Numbered from the stretch's first letter, positions 45,638 through 54,139 are shown. The stretch: DNA of 64,000 nucleotides from Bacillota bacterium (GCA_023460795.1 JAEWPC010000026.1:7989-71988); one strand, 5' to 3'. The notes: a model not told the origin generated them from the letters alone. A program made the numbers and translations.

Positions 45638-47107
45638 TTACAGCGCCGATAACCTATCGTTAAGACGTTCCAGCACCCGATCGCGGCCGAGCAGCCAGAT
45701 CGTTCCGTTCAAATCCGGGCCGTGCATCTGTCCCGTAAGCGCGATGCGGATCGGCATGAATAAGCCTTTGCCTTTGACGCCCGTCTCGGCTTGAACGGCT
45801 TTGATCAGCACCTTCATGTTCTCGATCGTGAATCCGTCATCGCCCGCGGACTCCACTTGGTTGCGGAACGCGGCGAGCACCGTAGGTACCGTCGCCTCCG
45901 ACATCACCTGCTTCGATTCTTCATCGAGCTCAGGTACGTCCGCGAAGAACAAATCCGATAACGGCACGATTTCCGCGCCGTAGCGCAGATGATCGCGGAA
46001 CAGCTGAACGAGCGCGTTCGCCCATTCGAGTTCTTGACCGCTAGGGTTTTCACTCAGACGGCCCGCAGACTTGAGGTGCGGCAAGCAAAGCTCGACGACC
46101 CGCTCCTGCGTCGCTTGTTTCATGTAATGCTGATTGATCCAATTCAGCTTCGCCGTGTCGAATACGGCCGGGCTCTTGGACAACCGGTTCGCGTTGAAAA
46201 TTTCGACGAGCTGCTCGCGGCCGAAGATTTCCTGCTCGCCCTCAGGCGACCAGCCCAAGAGCGTAATGAAGTTGAACAGCGCCTCCGGGAGGAAGCCCAG
46301 CTTGTCGTACTGCTCGATGAATTGAATGATCGATTCGTCGCGCTTGGACAGCTTCTTGCGATGCTCGTTGACGATCAGCGTCATATGCCCGAATTCCGGC
46401 GGCGTCCATCCGAACGCCTCGTACACCATGAGTTGGCGAGGCGTGTTCGTGATATGGTCTTCCCCGCGAAGCACGTGCGTGATCGCCATCAGATGATCGT
46501 CGATCGCGACCGCATAGTTGTACGTCGGAATGCCGTCCTTCTTGACGATGACGAAGTCGCCGAAATCGTCGGATTGGAAGGAGATTTCGCTCTTGACCGT
46601 ATCGTTCCACGTATAAGTCCGGTTAGCCGGAACCGTGAACCGAACGCTTGGCACGCGTCCTTCCGCAGCAAGCTTCTCGCGCTCCGCATCGGAGAGATGG
46701 CGGCAACGGCCGGAATACTTCGGCGTCTCGCCCCGGGCGGATTGCTCCTCGCGCTCCCGCTCCAGCTCTTCTTCGGTGCAATAGCAGAGGTAAGCCTGCT
46801 TGCTCTCCATCAATTGCGCCGTATGAGCGTTGTAGATGTCGAGCCGCTCGGTCTGGCGGTACGGTCCGTACTCGCCTACTTTGTCGATGCTCTCGTCCCA
46901 ATCGACTCCGAGCCACTTCAGATAAGTAAGCTGGCTTTCTTCGCCGCCGGCGATGTTGCGCTTCAGGTCGGTGTCTTCGATTCGAATGATGAACTCGCCG
47001 CCGTGATGGCGCGCGAACAAATAGTTGAATATCGCCGTGCGCGCGTTGCCGATATGTAAGTGTCCCGTCGGGCTTGGCGCATAACGTACGCGAACTTTAG
47101 CAGACAT
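45638..47107 (-). CDS. gltX: glutamyl-tRNA synthetase
   Basis: 489 residues. Class I motifs RYAPSPTGHLHIGNARTAIF (HIGH region at 7-26) and RKKLSKRDESIIQFIEQYDK (KMSKS equivalent near 250). A cysteine/histidine cluster CYCTEEELERE and YSGRCRHL near 108-140 is the zinc-like region. Charges tRNA-Glu and, in this group, usually also tRNA-Gln for later amidation. ATG at 47107. It lies 25 bases after ispF. Confidence 0.97.
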   Translation of the reverse strand: MSAKVRVRYAPSPTGHLHIGNARTAIFNYLFARHHGGEFIIRIEDTDLKRNIAGGEESQLTYLKWLGVDWDESIDKVGEYGPYRQTERLDIYNAHTAQLMESKQAYLCYCTEEELEREREEQSARGETPKYSGRCRHLSDAEREKLAAEGRVPSVRFTVPANRTYTWNDTVKSEISFQSDDFGDFVIVKKDGIPTYNYAVAIDDHLMAITHVLRGEDHITNTPRQLMVYEAFGWTPPEFGHMTLIVNEHRKKLSKRDESIIQFIEQYDKLGFLPEALFNFITLLGWSPEGEQEIFGREQLVEIFNANRLSKSPAVFDTAKLNWINQHYMKQATQERVVELCLPHLKSAGRLSENPSGQELEWANALVQLFRDHLRYGAEIVPLSDLFFADVPELDEESKQVMSEATVPTVLAAFRNQVESAGDDGFTIENMKVLIKAVQAETGVKGKGLFMPIRIALTGQMHGPDLNGTIWLLGRDRVLERLNDRLSAL

Positions 47108-47131
47108 GATGATTCCTCCTTGATCAATCAG

Positions 47132-47608
47132 TTATTCCTTAACGAGCAATACGACCGCTTGAGCGGCGATCCCTTCGCCGCGTCCGGTAAAACCCAGCTT
47201 CTCGGACGTCGTCGCTTTCACGTTCACTTCGGTTACCTCTCCGCCAAGCGCCTTGGCGATAACCGACGCCATCTGCCCGATATAAGGCGCCATCTTCGGC
47301 GCTTGGGCGATGATCGTCGCGTCGACGTTGCCGAGCTTGTAGCCCCGCTCCGTGGCGAGCGCCCATACGCGCTCCAGCAGCTTCACACTGTCCGCGTCTT
47401 TGTAGGCGGTATCCGTGTCCGGAAAATGCTTGCCGATGTCTCCAAGCGCAAGCGCCCCCAGCACTGCATCGCTGATCGCGTGCAGCAGCACGTCCGCGTC
47501 GGAATGGCCGAGAAGGCCTTTGTCGTACGGAATCGTTACGCCGCCGATAATGCACGGCCTGCCCTCCACGAGCTGATGCACGTCGAAGCCTTGTCCCACT
47601 CGAATCAT
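47132..47608 (-). CDS. ispF: 2-C-methyl-D-erythritol 2,4-cyclodiphosphate synthase
   Basis: 158 residues. Fifth step of the MEP isoprenoid pathway. Zinc ligands in RVGQGFDVHQL (D8, H10) and LGHSDADVLLHAISDAVLGA (H at about 42); the C-terminal TTSEKLGFTGRGEGIAAQAV is typical. Its ATG overlaps the ispD stop by 4 bases. Confidence 0.97.
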   Translation of the reverse strand: MIRVGQGFDVHQLVEGRPCIIGGVTIPYDKGLLGHSDADVLLHAISDAVLGALALGDIGKHFPDTDTAYKDADSVKLLERVWALATERGYKLGNVDATIIAQAPKMAPYIGQMASVIAKALGGEVTEVNVKATTSEKLGFTGRGEGIAAQAVVLLVKE

Positions 47609-48309
47609 GTTCGTCCATTCTCCTTCCGACGACGGGAGAGAAGCAGCTCCGCGACAGGCAAATCTTCCGGCGTCGTTATTTTTAGGTTGCTATAGTCTCC
47701 GCTCACGATCGCTACCTTCTTGCCAAGCCGCTCAAGCAGCATCGCGTCGTCGGTAGCCGCCGCCCCGTCGTACATCGCTTGCCGGTGCGCGTCCATCAAC
47801 TCCTCGCGCCGGAATGCCTGCGGCGTCTGCACGCCCCACAGCGTCTTGCGCTCGGGCGTCGCCACGATGAAGCCGTCGCCGTCCGAGACCTTGATCGTAT
47901 CTTTAACGGGCACCGCCAGAGCAGCAGCGCCGTGAGCTTCCGCCGACCGGCAGCAAGCTTCGATCTGCTCGGGCGTCACGAGCGGCCTGGCCGCGTCATG
48001 AACGAGCACGCCTTCCGTCGGCAAAGCCGACAATCCGTTGTACACGCTGTCTTGCCGCTCGCCCCCGCCGGCTACGATCGCCGTTACCTTAGCAAGGCGT
48101 TCGGCGGCCACGATCTCGGCGATTCTCTGCTCTTCGCCCGGCGCTGCCACGATCACGACGGACGTAACCGCCGGGCACGACTCGAACGCCGCGAGCGCAT
48201 GAGCCAGCACCGGGCGTCCGTCAAGCTTCAAATAAATTTTGTTGTCCGCCGAACCCATGCGGGTTCCCCGTCCGGCCGCAACGATGACGGCTCCCCAATC
48301 CATCCGCAT
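47605..48309 (-). CDS. ispD: 2-C-methyl-D-erythritol 4-phosphate cytidylyltransferase
   Basis: 234 residues (232 if ATG 48303 is used, which has the better distance of 9 bases from GAGGGG). Nucleotidyltransferase motif VIVAAGRGTRMGSADNKIYL near 8-27, then VLVHDAARPLVTPEQIEACC near 100 and LWGVQTPQAFRREELMDAH near 155. Third step of the MEP pathway. Paired with ispF by a 4-base overlap. Confidence 0.96.
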   Translation of the reverse strand: MRMDWGAVIVAAGRGTRMGSADNKIYLKLDGRPVLAHALAAFESCPAVTSVVIVAAPGEEQRIAEIVAAERLAKVTAIVAGGGERQDSVYNGLSALPTEGVLVHDAARPLVTPEQIEACCRSAEAHGAAALAVPVKDTIKVSDGDGFIVATPERKTLWGVQTPQAFRREELMDAHRQAMYDGAAATDDAMLLERLGKKVAIVSGDYSNLKITTPEDLPVAELLLSRRRKENGRT

Positions 48310-48327
48310 AGTCCCCTCTAACCGAGC

Positions 48328-48366
48328 AAAAATAACAAAGACGGGACCGTAACGCGCGTCCCGCCC
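48328..48366 (-). terminator. candidate terminator between the PIN/TRAM gene and ispD
   Basis: Minus-strand arms CGGGAC and GTCCCG with a 10-base loop, then TCTTTGTTATTTTT. Partial terminator or attenuator; the gap to ispD is only 79 bases, so ispD may rely on readthrough. Confidence 0.5.
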
Positions 48367-48388
48367 GTATTCTTAATATCATACCTTG

Positions 48389-49480
48389 TCAGAGCGCTTT
48401 TTCCAATAGCTTCGGCTTCGCGAAGATCATGCGGCCCGCCGACGTCTGCAAGACGCTCGTCACGAGCACTTCCATCGTCGTCCCGATGAAGTCCCGTCCG
48501 CCCTCGACGACGATCATGGTGCCGTCGTCCAAGTAAGCGACGCCTTGTCCATGTTCTTTGCCGTCCTTGATGACTTGCACGACGATCTCTTCGCCGGGCA
48601 GCACGACAGGCTTGACCGCGTTGGCGAGATCGTTAATGTTAAGCACCGACACTCCTTGCAGCTCGCATACTTTGTTCAGGTTAAAGTCGTTCGTGACGAC
48701 TTTGCCTTTCATCGCTTTCGCCAGCTTGACGAGCTTGCTGTCCACCTCGCCCGGCTCCTCCGACGCATCCTCGTAGATCAACACCCGGACGTCGAGCTCT
48801 TTCTGGATTTTGTTCAGGATGTCGAGACCTCTGCGACCGCGATTGCGCTTGAGCAAGTCGGACGAATCCGCGATATGCTGCAGCTCCTCGAGCACGAACT
48901 CGGGAATGACGAGCGTACCTTCAATGAACCCGGTCTTGCAGATGTCGGCGATTCGGCCGTCGATAATGACGCTCGTATCGAGAATTTTGTGTTCCTCGTA
49001 GCGAGGGCTCTCCTCCTTGACCGGCACCGGCGCCTTCCGAGTGCTGATCCAATCTCCGATCTCCCCGCGCTTATGAATGCCTAGCCGAATCCCCGCATAA
49101 CCGAGCGTCAATGCGACGCCAGCGGCCAACACTCCTCCGATTTGCGGAATATCGGTAATGAACGGATACAGGAAAGACGATAGCGCAAGTCCGAAAGTAA
49201 GCCCCACAGAACCCGACAGCAGATCCGCCATCGGGAATACCGACAGCCTATCGATGCCTTTCTGAATCGCGCGGGCCAGCGGCGCCGCGATCGATGTGGC
49301 AAGCATGAAGCCTACGAAAGCGCCGACTGCCATCGCGAACATGTTCCCCGAGCCCGAGCTCGCGCCGATCAGCGGGTCCATCCACTGCGCGCCGCCCGTC
49401 GTCCGCCACGTCGACATTTGTTGCCCGAGCAAAGCCCCGATCAGCACGCCGGCTATCTGGATGACTCTTCTCATCATCAT
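48389..49480 (-). CDS. membrane PIN/TRAM-domain protein (YacL-like)
   Basis: 363 residues. Four N-terminal hydrophobic segments (about 1-20, 45-65, 90-110, 115-135), a PIN nuclease-like domain beginning KILDTSVIIDGRIADICKTG near 165 with further acidic residues in EVDSKLVKLAKAMKGKVVTN and FNLNKVCE, and a C-terminal TRAM domain (about 290-350, with HGQGVAYLDDGTMIVVEGGR) that may bind RNA. The gene between disA and ispD is conserved in Bacillales; the molecular role is not settled. Confidence 0.9.
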   Translation of the reverse strand: MMMRRVIQIAGVLIGALLGQQMSTWRTTGGAQWMDPLIGASSGSGNMFAMAVGAFVGFMLATSIAAPLARAIQKGIDRLSVFPMADLLSGSVGLTFGLALSSFLYPFITDIPQIGGVLAAGVALTLGYAGIRLGIHKRGEIGDWISTRKAPVPVKEESPRYEEHKILDTSVIIDGRIADICKTGFIEGTLVIPEFVLEELQHIADSSDLLKRNRGRRGLDILNKIQKELDVRVLIYEDASEEPGEVDSKLVKLAKAMKGKVVTNDFNLNKVCELQGVSVLNINDLANAVKPVVLPGEEIVVQVIKDGKEHGQGVAYLDDGTMIVVEGGRDFIGTTMEVLVTSVLQTSAGRMIFAKPKLLEKAL

Positions 49481-49601
49481 TAATAAATCACTCCCTAACT
49501 TCTAAAAAATCGAAATTCCGTTACTAGTATGTTCCATTTTTCGTAAAGCTAATCGTCCCCGAGTCCCCGTATTCCAAGTTGGCCCAATTCGCTAACTTCT
49601 T

Positions 49602-49630
49602 TTGAATTTCGAAGCTCCTTGCTCTATAAT
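49602..49630 (+). promoter_or_regulatory. promoter of the 131-codon gene
   Basis: TTGAAT (49602-49607), 17 bases, TATAAT (49625-49630), 44 bases before the ATG. Confidence 0.75.
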
Positions 49631-49673
49631 GAGAGGTGGAAAAGTAAACTAAAGGTAACCGAGGTGGGAACGG

Positions 49674-50069
49674 ATGAGCGCACCTACGCTCCAGGAATTC
49701 CAGAGTCAGGTGTCGGAACTGTTGCTCCGTCATCGCAGCTTGCTCGATGTCGTAACCAAGTACAGCCAATCCAATGCATCCGTGAATCGGGCCGTAGCCA
49801 AATCCATAACCGAGTGCGGCTGCATCGAATTAAATGCTAGACACCAAGGCTTTTCCGCCGATATGGAGCTGGACCAAGCGAACCGGCAGTCCAAGTCTCA
49901 CATGGAGGGCCATCTCTGCGAGCATTGCCGAGACGCGATCCAGAGCGAGATGGGCAAGAACTTGTTCTATATGACCGCACTATGCAACGCGCTGGATATT
50001 AACATGCAAGAAGTCGTCAATAAGGAAGCCGAGAAGTGCTCCACGCTGGGATGGTTTAATCTAACTTAA
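49674..50069 (+). CDS. conserved-looking protein of unknown function, 131 residues
   Basis: Start MSAPTLQEFQSQVSELLLRH at ATG 49674, behind GAGGTGG, with a good promoter and a strong terminator, so it is clearly a real gene. It appears all-helical, has no signal peptide or membrane segment, and has cysteines in SITECGCIELNAR and GHLCEHCRDAI. The end KNLFYMTALCNALDINMQEV vaguely resembles the last helix of MazG-like nucleotide pyrophosphohydrolases, but the acidic metal-binding motif of those enzymes is not clear. It stands alone on the plus strand, divergent from the PIN/TRAM gene. Confidence 0.8.
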   Translation: MSAPTLQEFQSQVSELLLRHRSLLDVVTKYSQSNASVNRAVAKSITECGCIELNARHQGFSADMELDQANRQSKSHMEGHLCEHCRDAIQSEMGKNLFYMTALCNALDINMQEVVNKEAEKCSTLGWFNLT

Positions 50070-50075
50070 CGAATA

Positions 50076-50116
50076 ACGCCTCCGCTCCTTCGTTGTCCGA
50101 AGGGCCGGAGGCGTTG
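50076..50116 (+). terminator. terminator after the 131-codon gene
   Basis: Long stem with outer arms AACGCCTCCG and CGGAGGCGTT and inner arms CTTCG and CGAAG, followed by GTTGTTG. Confidence 0.8.
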
Positions 50117-50134
50117 TTGTTGAATGGACATGAA

Positions 50135-50176
50135 TAAAAGCACCGGAGCCCCCTATTCGGGTTGTCCGATGCTTTC
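50135..50176 (-). terminator. terminator after pssA
   Basis: Minus-strand arms AAGCATCGGA and TCCGGTGCTT (one G:U pair) with CCC/GGG pairing inside, followed by TTTATT. Confidence 0.8.
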
Positions 50177-50189
50177 GGATTCATGCGCG

Positions 50190-50930
50190 TCAGGCGCTAT
50201 GTTTGTGCGTCTCTTCTTCTTCGTGCGGGAGCCGGTTCTTGCTTCTGAGTCTTCTTGGGAGCAGTCGATCAACGTTTTTTTTTAGGCCCCAAAGCGCGTA
50301 TAGGAGCAACAGCGCCAGAATCATCTTAGGAATCGCTTCTTGGAACATGTAAGCCAGCAGGGCCGCGCCCGCTACGACGATCGGAATCGCCCACATCGCC
50401 GCTTTCGGCAAGCCGAGCTTCTTGAAGTTCGGATATTTCATATTGCTAATCATTAAGAACGATAAGGCTAGCGTGCTGATCAGCAGCAGCGAGAAGTGAA
50501 GCTCCGAGTTAAACAAAGCAAGCGTGGCCAGGACGCCGCCCGCGGCGGGAATCGGCAAGCCGATGAAGTATCCGGGGATACCGGCGATCACATTGAAGCG
50601 AGCAAGCCTCAAGGCGCCGCAAATCGGGAAGATTGCCGTGACGATCCATGCCATTGCTGGATTCACGTCTTGGAAAGCCGCTTGATACATAATGAATGCG
50701 GGAGCGACGCCGAAGGAGATGACATCGGATAACGAATCTAATTCTTTGCCGAATTCGCTCTGCGCGTTAAGCGCCCGTGCGACGCGACCATCCAGTCCAT
50801 CCAGAAGCATGGCGATGATAACGAGCAATGCCGCAGTGTTCGGTTCGTCGTTAAACGCCATAATAATCGCGATCACGCCTAGGAACAGATTCCCGATCGT
50901 GAACATATTCGGTATGGATTTAGTGATCAT
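50190..50930 (-). CDS. pssA: CDP-diacylglycerol-serine O-phosphatidyltransferase
   Basis: 246 residues from ATG 50930 (GAGGTGG before it). Makes phosphatidylserine, the precursor of phosphatidylethanolamine. The CDP-alcohol phosphotransferase motif is complete: DGLDGRVARALNAQSEFGKE followed by LDSLSD (about 47-72). About seven membrane segments. Starts MITKSIPNMFTIGNLFLGVI. The basic C-terminal tail (RRLRSKNRLPHEEEETHKH) is cytosolic. It follows disA by 112 bases. The frame is open further upstream but overlaps disA without a binding site. Confidence 0.94.
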   Translation of the reverse strand: MITKSIPNMFTIGNLFLGVIAIIMAFNDEPNTAALLVIIAMLLDGLDGRVARALNAQSEFGKELDSLSDVISFGVAPAFIMYQAAFQDVNPAMAWIVTAIFPICGALRLARFNVIAGIPGYFIGLPIPAAGGVLATLALFNSELHFSLLLISTLALSFLMISNMKYPNFKKLGLPKAAMWAIPIVVAGAALLAYMFQEAIPKMILALLLLYALWGLKKNVDRLLPRRLRSKNRLPHEEEETHKHSA

Positions 50931-51042
50931 GTTTGCCACCTCGACTTTACTATGCCCTATCGGCCCGAAGGTTAAGCGTCTCGCAAGGGCGCTAAAGTTG
51001 TTTATATTGCCATGATGAAGACCAAAGTCCATTGTAGTCCCG

Positions 51043-52149
51043 TTAAATCTGTCTGTCAATAAACACCTGCTCTTGAATACGCTTCAAGCCGTCCTTAATC
51101 GTACGGGCCCTGACTTCGCCGATTCCGTCGACTTCGTCCAGTTCCTCGATAGTAGCCATCACGATATGCGGCAGCGCGTTGAACCGATCGACGAGATTAT
51201 GGATGATCACGCTAGGCAATCTTGGAATCTTGCTTAGCATGCGGTATCCGCGCGGCATGAGCCCTTCCTCGGTTACCGTGCTCAAGGAAGGATAACCGAG
51301 CAACCGAATAAGAAGCGCCGAATCGAGCAGCTCCTCCGAAGTCAGCTTGCGAACGGCCGCCTGAATTTCCTTGATTTTCTCGTCGCTGTCTTCCTTGGCG
51401 TAATCCTTAAGCAGAAGCCATGCTTCTTCTTCGACGGTACCGACGAGCTCGTCTTTCTGCATGCTGATCAGACGGCCTTCATTGCCGAGCTCCAGCACGT
51501 ACCGGTTGATTTCATTCTTAATGCGCAGTACCATCTCGGCTCGTTGGAACACGTGCGCGACTTCATGCATCGTAACCAATTCTTCGTATTCCAATGCCGA
51601 TAAATTCGTCAGCGCTTGAGTCAGAACCGCCCGGTATTTCTCCAGCGTCTGAATCGCCTGGTTCGCCTTCGTCAGGATGACGCTCATATCCTTGAGCGCA
51701 TAGCGGAGCTGCCCTTGGTATAGCGTAATCACGTTCCGCCGTTGCGAGATCGACACGACCAGCTTGCCGGTCTGCTTCGCGACCCGCTCCGCGGTCCGGT
51801 GGCGAATGCCGGTCTCCGTCGACGTGATGGAAGGGCTTGGGATGAGCTGGGTATTCGCGTACAAGATACGTTTGGCATCCTCGCTGAGGATGATCGCGCC
51901 ATCCATCTTAGCCAGCTCATATAAGTAGTTTGGACTGAATTCGCAGTTGATGGAGAAGCCCCCATCCACCAGTTCCATCAGTTCGGGACTGTTGCCCACG
52001 ACAATAAGCGCGCCTGTCTTGGCACGCAGCACGTTCTCCAACCCGGCCCTGAAAGGGGTGCCCGGAGCGACCATTTGGAGCAGCTGGTTCATCGTCTCCT
52101 GCTGCAGTTGCTCTTTATCTTTAGACTCTTTCTCTTTCGTATCCTTCAT
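51043..52149 (-). CDS. disA: DNA integrity scanning diadenylate cyclase DisA
   Basis: 368 residues. Makes cyclic di-AMP from two ATP while scanning DNA. DAC domain motifs: LAKMDGAIILSEDAKRILYA (DGA) near 80 and GIRHRTAERVAKQTGKLVVS (RHR) near 115. Central helical part, then a RuvA-like HhH domain at the end (LDEVDGIGEVRARTIKDGLK near 340). In Bacillus RadA inhibits DisA, and radA sits directly upstream. Here a short remnant of the presumed native radA ends 19 bases before the ATG. Confidence 0.97.
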   Translation of the reverse strand: MKDTKEKESKDKEQLQQETMNQLLQMVAPGTPFRAGLENVLRAKTGALIVVGNSPELMELVDGGFSINCEFSPNYLYELAKMDGAIILSEDAKRILYANTQLIPSPSITSTETGIRHRTAERVAKQTGKLVVSISQRRNVITLYQGQLRYALKDMSVILTKANQAIQTLEKYRAVLTQALTNLSALEYEELVTMHEVAHVFQRAEMVLRIKNEINRYVLELGNEGRLISMQKDELVGTVEEEAWLLLKDYAKEDSDEKIKEIQAAVRKLTSEELLDSALLIRLLGYPSLSTVTEEGLMPRGYRMLSKIPRLPSVIIHNLVDRFNALPHIVMATIEELDEVDGIGEVRARTIKDGLKRIQEQVFIDRQI

Positions 52150-52168
52150 GATGTGAACGATTCCCCCC

Positions 52169-52216
52169 CTATTCCAACGCTGCTTTAAGCGCTTCGGCGA
52201 CCGTCTCGACCCCCTC
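52169..52216 (-). pseudogene. 3' remnant of a native radA
   Basis: Sixteen codons read EGVETVAEALKAALE and stop (TAG at 52171-52169). This is what the C-terminus of an ordinary Bacillales RadA looks like (pattern GVxTVxEAL), aligned in role with KTLSHVIHSVFG near the end of the intact radA upstream. Codon use is GC-rich like the surrounding genes. The frame is broken just upstream, in AT-rich sequence. The stop lies 19 bases before disA, a normal distance for radA-disA. The rest of 52150-52382 shows no gene. Confidence 0.65.
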
Positions 52217-52382
52217 GCAGCCCTTCCACCGTCATATCGAAAATATGTCCATACCTTTCATTCAACAAAATGAACACTACCTATAATATGCTCATCACAC
52301 CTGACCTCTGAACCACACGCAAGAACTATCCTTAACCCTCACTACAAGTATAAAGGAAACTCCAAACCATGGAAAGAAACGC

Positions 52383-53804
52383 TTATTCATCCCATGGTGC
52401 CGGTTGAGTATTCTTTTTTGGCATTGAACCAAACACGGAATGGATAACATGGCTTAATGTTTTACATGGAATGACCTGAATGGTCTTAAAAGTGGTTGTC
52501 GGCTTTAAGCCATTTGATGCAACGTACACCTTTTTGAATCCCATTCGCTCAATTTCCCTGATACGCATTTCAAGGGTCGGTACTTTCTTCAATTCACCAG
52601 TAAGTCCGATATCCGCAATAAATACGGTATCATTCGGAATACCGATGTTCTTTACGGATGACACGATACTCATGATAGCAGCTAAGTTGGATGACTGCTC
52701 TTTGAGTTTCATTCCTCCTGTGGTTTTCACAACCACATTCTTGTCATGCATTAAAATCTCGGCTCGTTGCTCCATGATGCTAATTAGCGTATTAACATGG
52801 TCTTTTTTCAAGCACTCGGCAATACGGCTTGGATAAGGCATGAACGTTTGAGAAACCAGGCTTTCAATCTCTAGGATAATGGCTCTGGTCCCTTCTTTTA
52901 CGACAGTTAAAGCACTACCGCTAACCATTTCATGATCCGCCCGTTGCGTCATGAAAAACTCAGAAGGATTGTCTACAGGCGATAAACCCGTCTCCTCCAT
53001 GATGAAAAAGCCAATCTCACCTGTACCCGCGAAGCGGTTCTTAGAAGAGTACAACGTTTTCAACTCTTCTCCTTCTTCGCCCTCAAGAATTAGAACCGTA
53101 TCGACCAAATGTTCTAATGCTCTAAGTCCTGCTAACTCATTGTCTTTGGTCATTTGACCAACCATCATAACAGCTCTTGGACGACTTGAATCCTTTGCGA
53201 CTTTGAGTAATGCCGTAGCACATTCCATGGTTTGCGTTGGAGAACCAGGTCTAGATGGATACTCATCCAAAACAAACGTTTGAATACTATCTATGATGAT
53301 GAGGTCAGGATCCACTTCTTCAATACATCCCAACACATGATTTAAACTGTTATCGCTATATACCCAAACATCTTCATGGATATTGTTCGGTAAAATACGT
53401 TCAGCTCTTCGCTTAATTTGGGATTCGCTTTCTTCCCCGGATGCATACAACACTTTATATCCTTTGCTAGCCACATCATTAGATATTTGAAGTAAAAGTG
53501 TAGATTTTCCCGCGCCTGGTACTGCCGTAATGATGGTCAGAGAATCCCTAACGATTCCCCCACCCATAACACGATTAAACTCGTTGTATGAAGTAACAAT
53601 TCTATCGCTATTTTGGGAGATCGTTTCCGTAAGACGCTTAATGGATACGTTCTTCTTTACTGTGATTTGCTTCTGTTCACTTGAACCGCCTACCGCATCT
53701 TCAATTAGCGTGTTCCACTCTCGGCAGTTGTTGCATGACCCTTGCCACTTGGGATGCTCAAAACCACATGCACTACAAATATATACATTCTTTTTCTTTG
53801 CCAT
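52383..53804 (-). CDS. radA: RadA-family DNA repair ATPase, divergent and AT-rich
   Basis: 473 residues, complete. Zinc finger C-x2-C (CSACG, 10-14) and C-x2-C (CNNC, 24-27); Walker A TAVPGAGKSTLLLQ near 93-106, where typical RadA has GDPGIGKST; Walker B DLIIIDSIQT near 167; the RadA motif reads KNRFA (255-259) instead of KNRFG; Lon-like C-terminal domain with RAEILMHDKNVVVKTTGGMK near 355 and VFIADIGLTGELKKVPTLEM. RadA is a branch-migration helicase in recombination. Its codons are much richer in A and T than those of clpC or disA, and it has its own promoter and terminator-flanked position. I infer that it replaced the native gene. Confidence 0.88.
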   Translation of the reverse strand: MAKKKNVYICSACGFEHPKWQGSCNNCREWNTLIEDAVGGSSEQKQITVKKNVSIKRLTETISQNSDRIVTSYNEFNRVMGGGIVRDSLTIITAVPGAGKSTLLLQISNDVASKGYKVLYASGEESESQIKRRAERILPNNIHEDVWVYSDNSLNHVLGCIEEVDPDLIIIDSIQTFVLDEYPSRPGSPTQTMECATALLKVAKDSSRPRAVMMVGQMTKDNELAGLRALEHLVDTVLILEGEEGEELKTLYSSKNRFAGTGEIGFFIMEETGLSPVDNPSEFFMTQRADHEMVSGSALTVVKEGTRAIILEIESLVSQTFMPYPSRIAECLKKDHVNTLISIMEQRAEILMHDKNVVVKTTGGMKLKEQSSNLAAIMSIVSSVKNIGIPNDTVFIADIGLTGELKKVPTLEMRIREIERMGFKKVYVASNGLKPTTTFKTIQVIPCKTLSHVIHSVFGSMPKKNTQPAPWDE

Positions 53805-53833
53805 AAAACACCCACTTCCTAATCTAATTAATA

Positions 53834-53862
53834 ATTATATCGGAGGTACTGATGATTCCCAA
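53834..53862 (-). promoter_or_regulatory. promoter of the AT-rich radA
   Basis: TTGGGA (53862-53857), 17 bases, TATAAT (53839-53834), about 30 bases before the radA ATG. Confidence 0.65.
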
Positions 53863-53871
53863 GAGCTTGAG

Positions 53872-53904
53872 AAAAAAAAGAACTCTCCCGCCGGGAGGGT
53901 TCTT
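53872..53904 (-). terminator. terminator before radA, after the small membrane gene
   Basis: Minus-strand arms AAGAACCCTCCC and GGGAGAGTTCTT (one mismatch) followed by eight T residues. A strong terminator that isolates radA from the clpC side. Confidence 0.9.
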
Positions 53905-53956
53905 ACGCTTTTACCCATGAAAAAGAGTTTGCCATGTCCAAGCCGAGAGAGAAACC

Positions 53957-54139
53957 TTAGCGAAACCATTTCCATGCCAGCCACAGAAGAAGCAGCAGCA
54001 CGATGAATCCGCCGGACATCCATACGAGAATCACGAACAGCTTCAGGAATACGATGAGCAAAATGACGGTAATTATACCTCCGAACAGATTGCGAATGAT
54101 CCGATTCCATCCGAAGTCTCCACCTCTTCTGCGAAACAC
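53957..54139 (-). CDS. small membrane protein, 60 residues
   Basis: Start GTG 54139, seven bases after GGGAGG. The protein has a basic N-terminus (VFRRRGGDFGWNRIIRNLFG) and two hydrophobic stretches, about 19-36 (GGIITVILLIVFLKLFVI) and 40-55 (GGFIVLLLLLWLAWKW). No family is recognised. It sits between the clpC terminator and another terminator, so it is probably a separate short transcript. The good ribosome binding site and clear membrane pattern favour a real gene. The longer open frame upstream runs into the clpC terminator and is unlikely. Confidence 0.55.
   Translation of the reverse strand: MFRRRGGDFGWNRIIRNLFGGIITVILLIVFLKLFVILVWMSGGFIVLLLLLWLAWKWFR

Noticed and set aside
52150..52382. 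A start-proximal extension or second small gene between radA and disA
   Set aside because: Apart from the 16-codon RadA-like tail the frames are closed and no binding site precedes an ATG.
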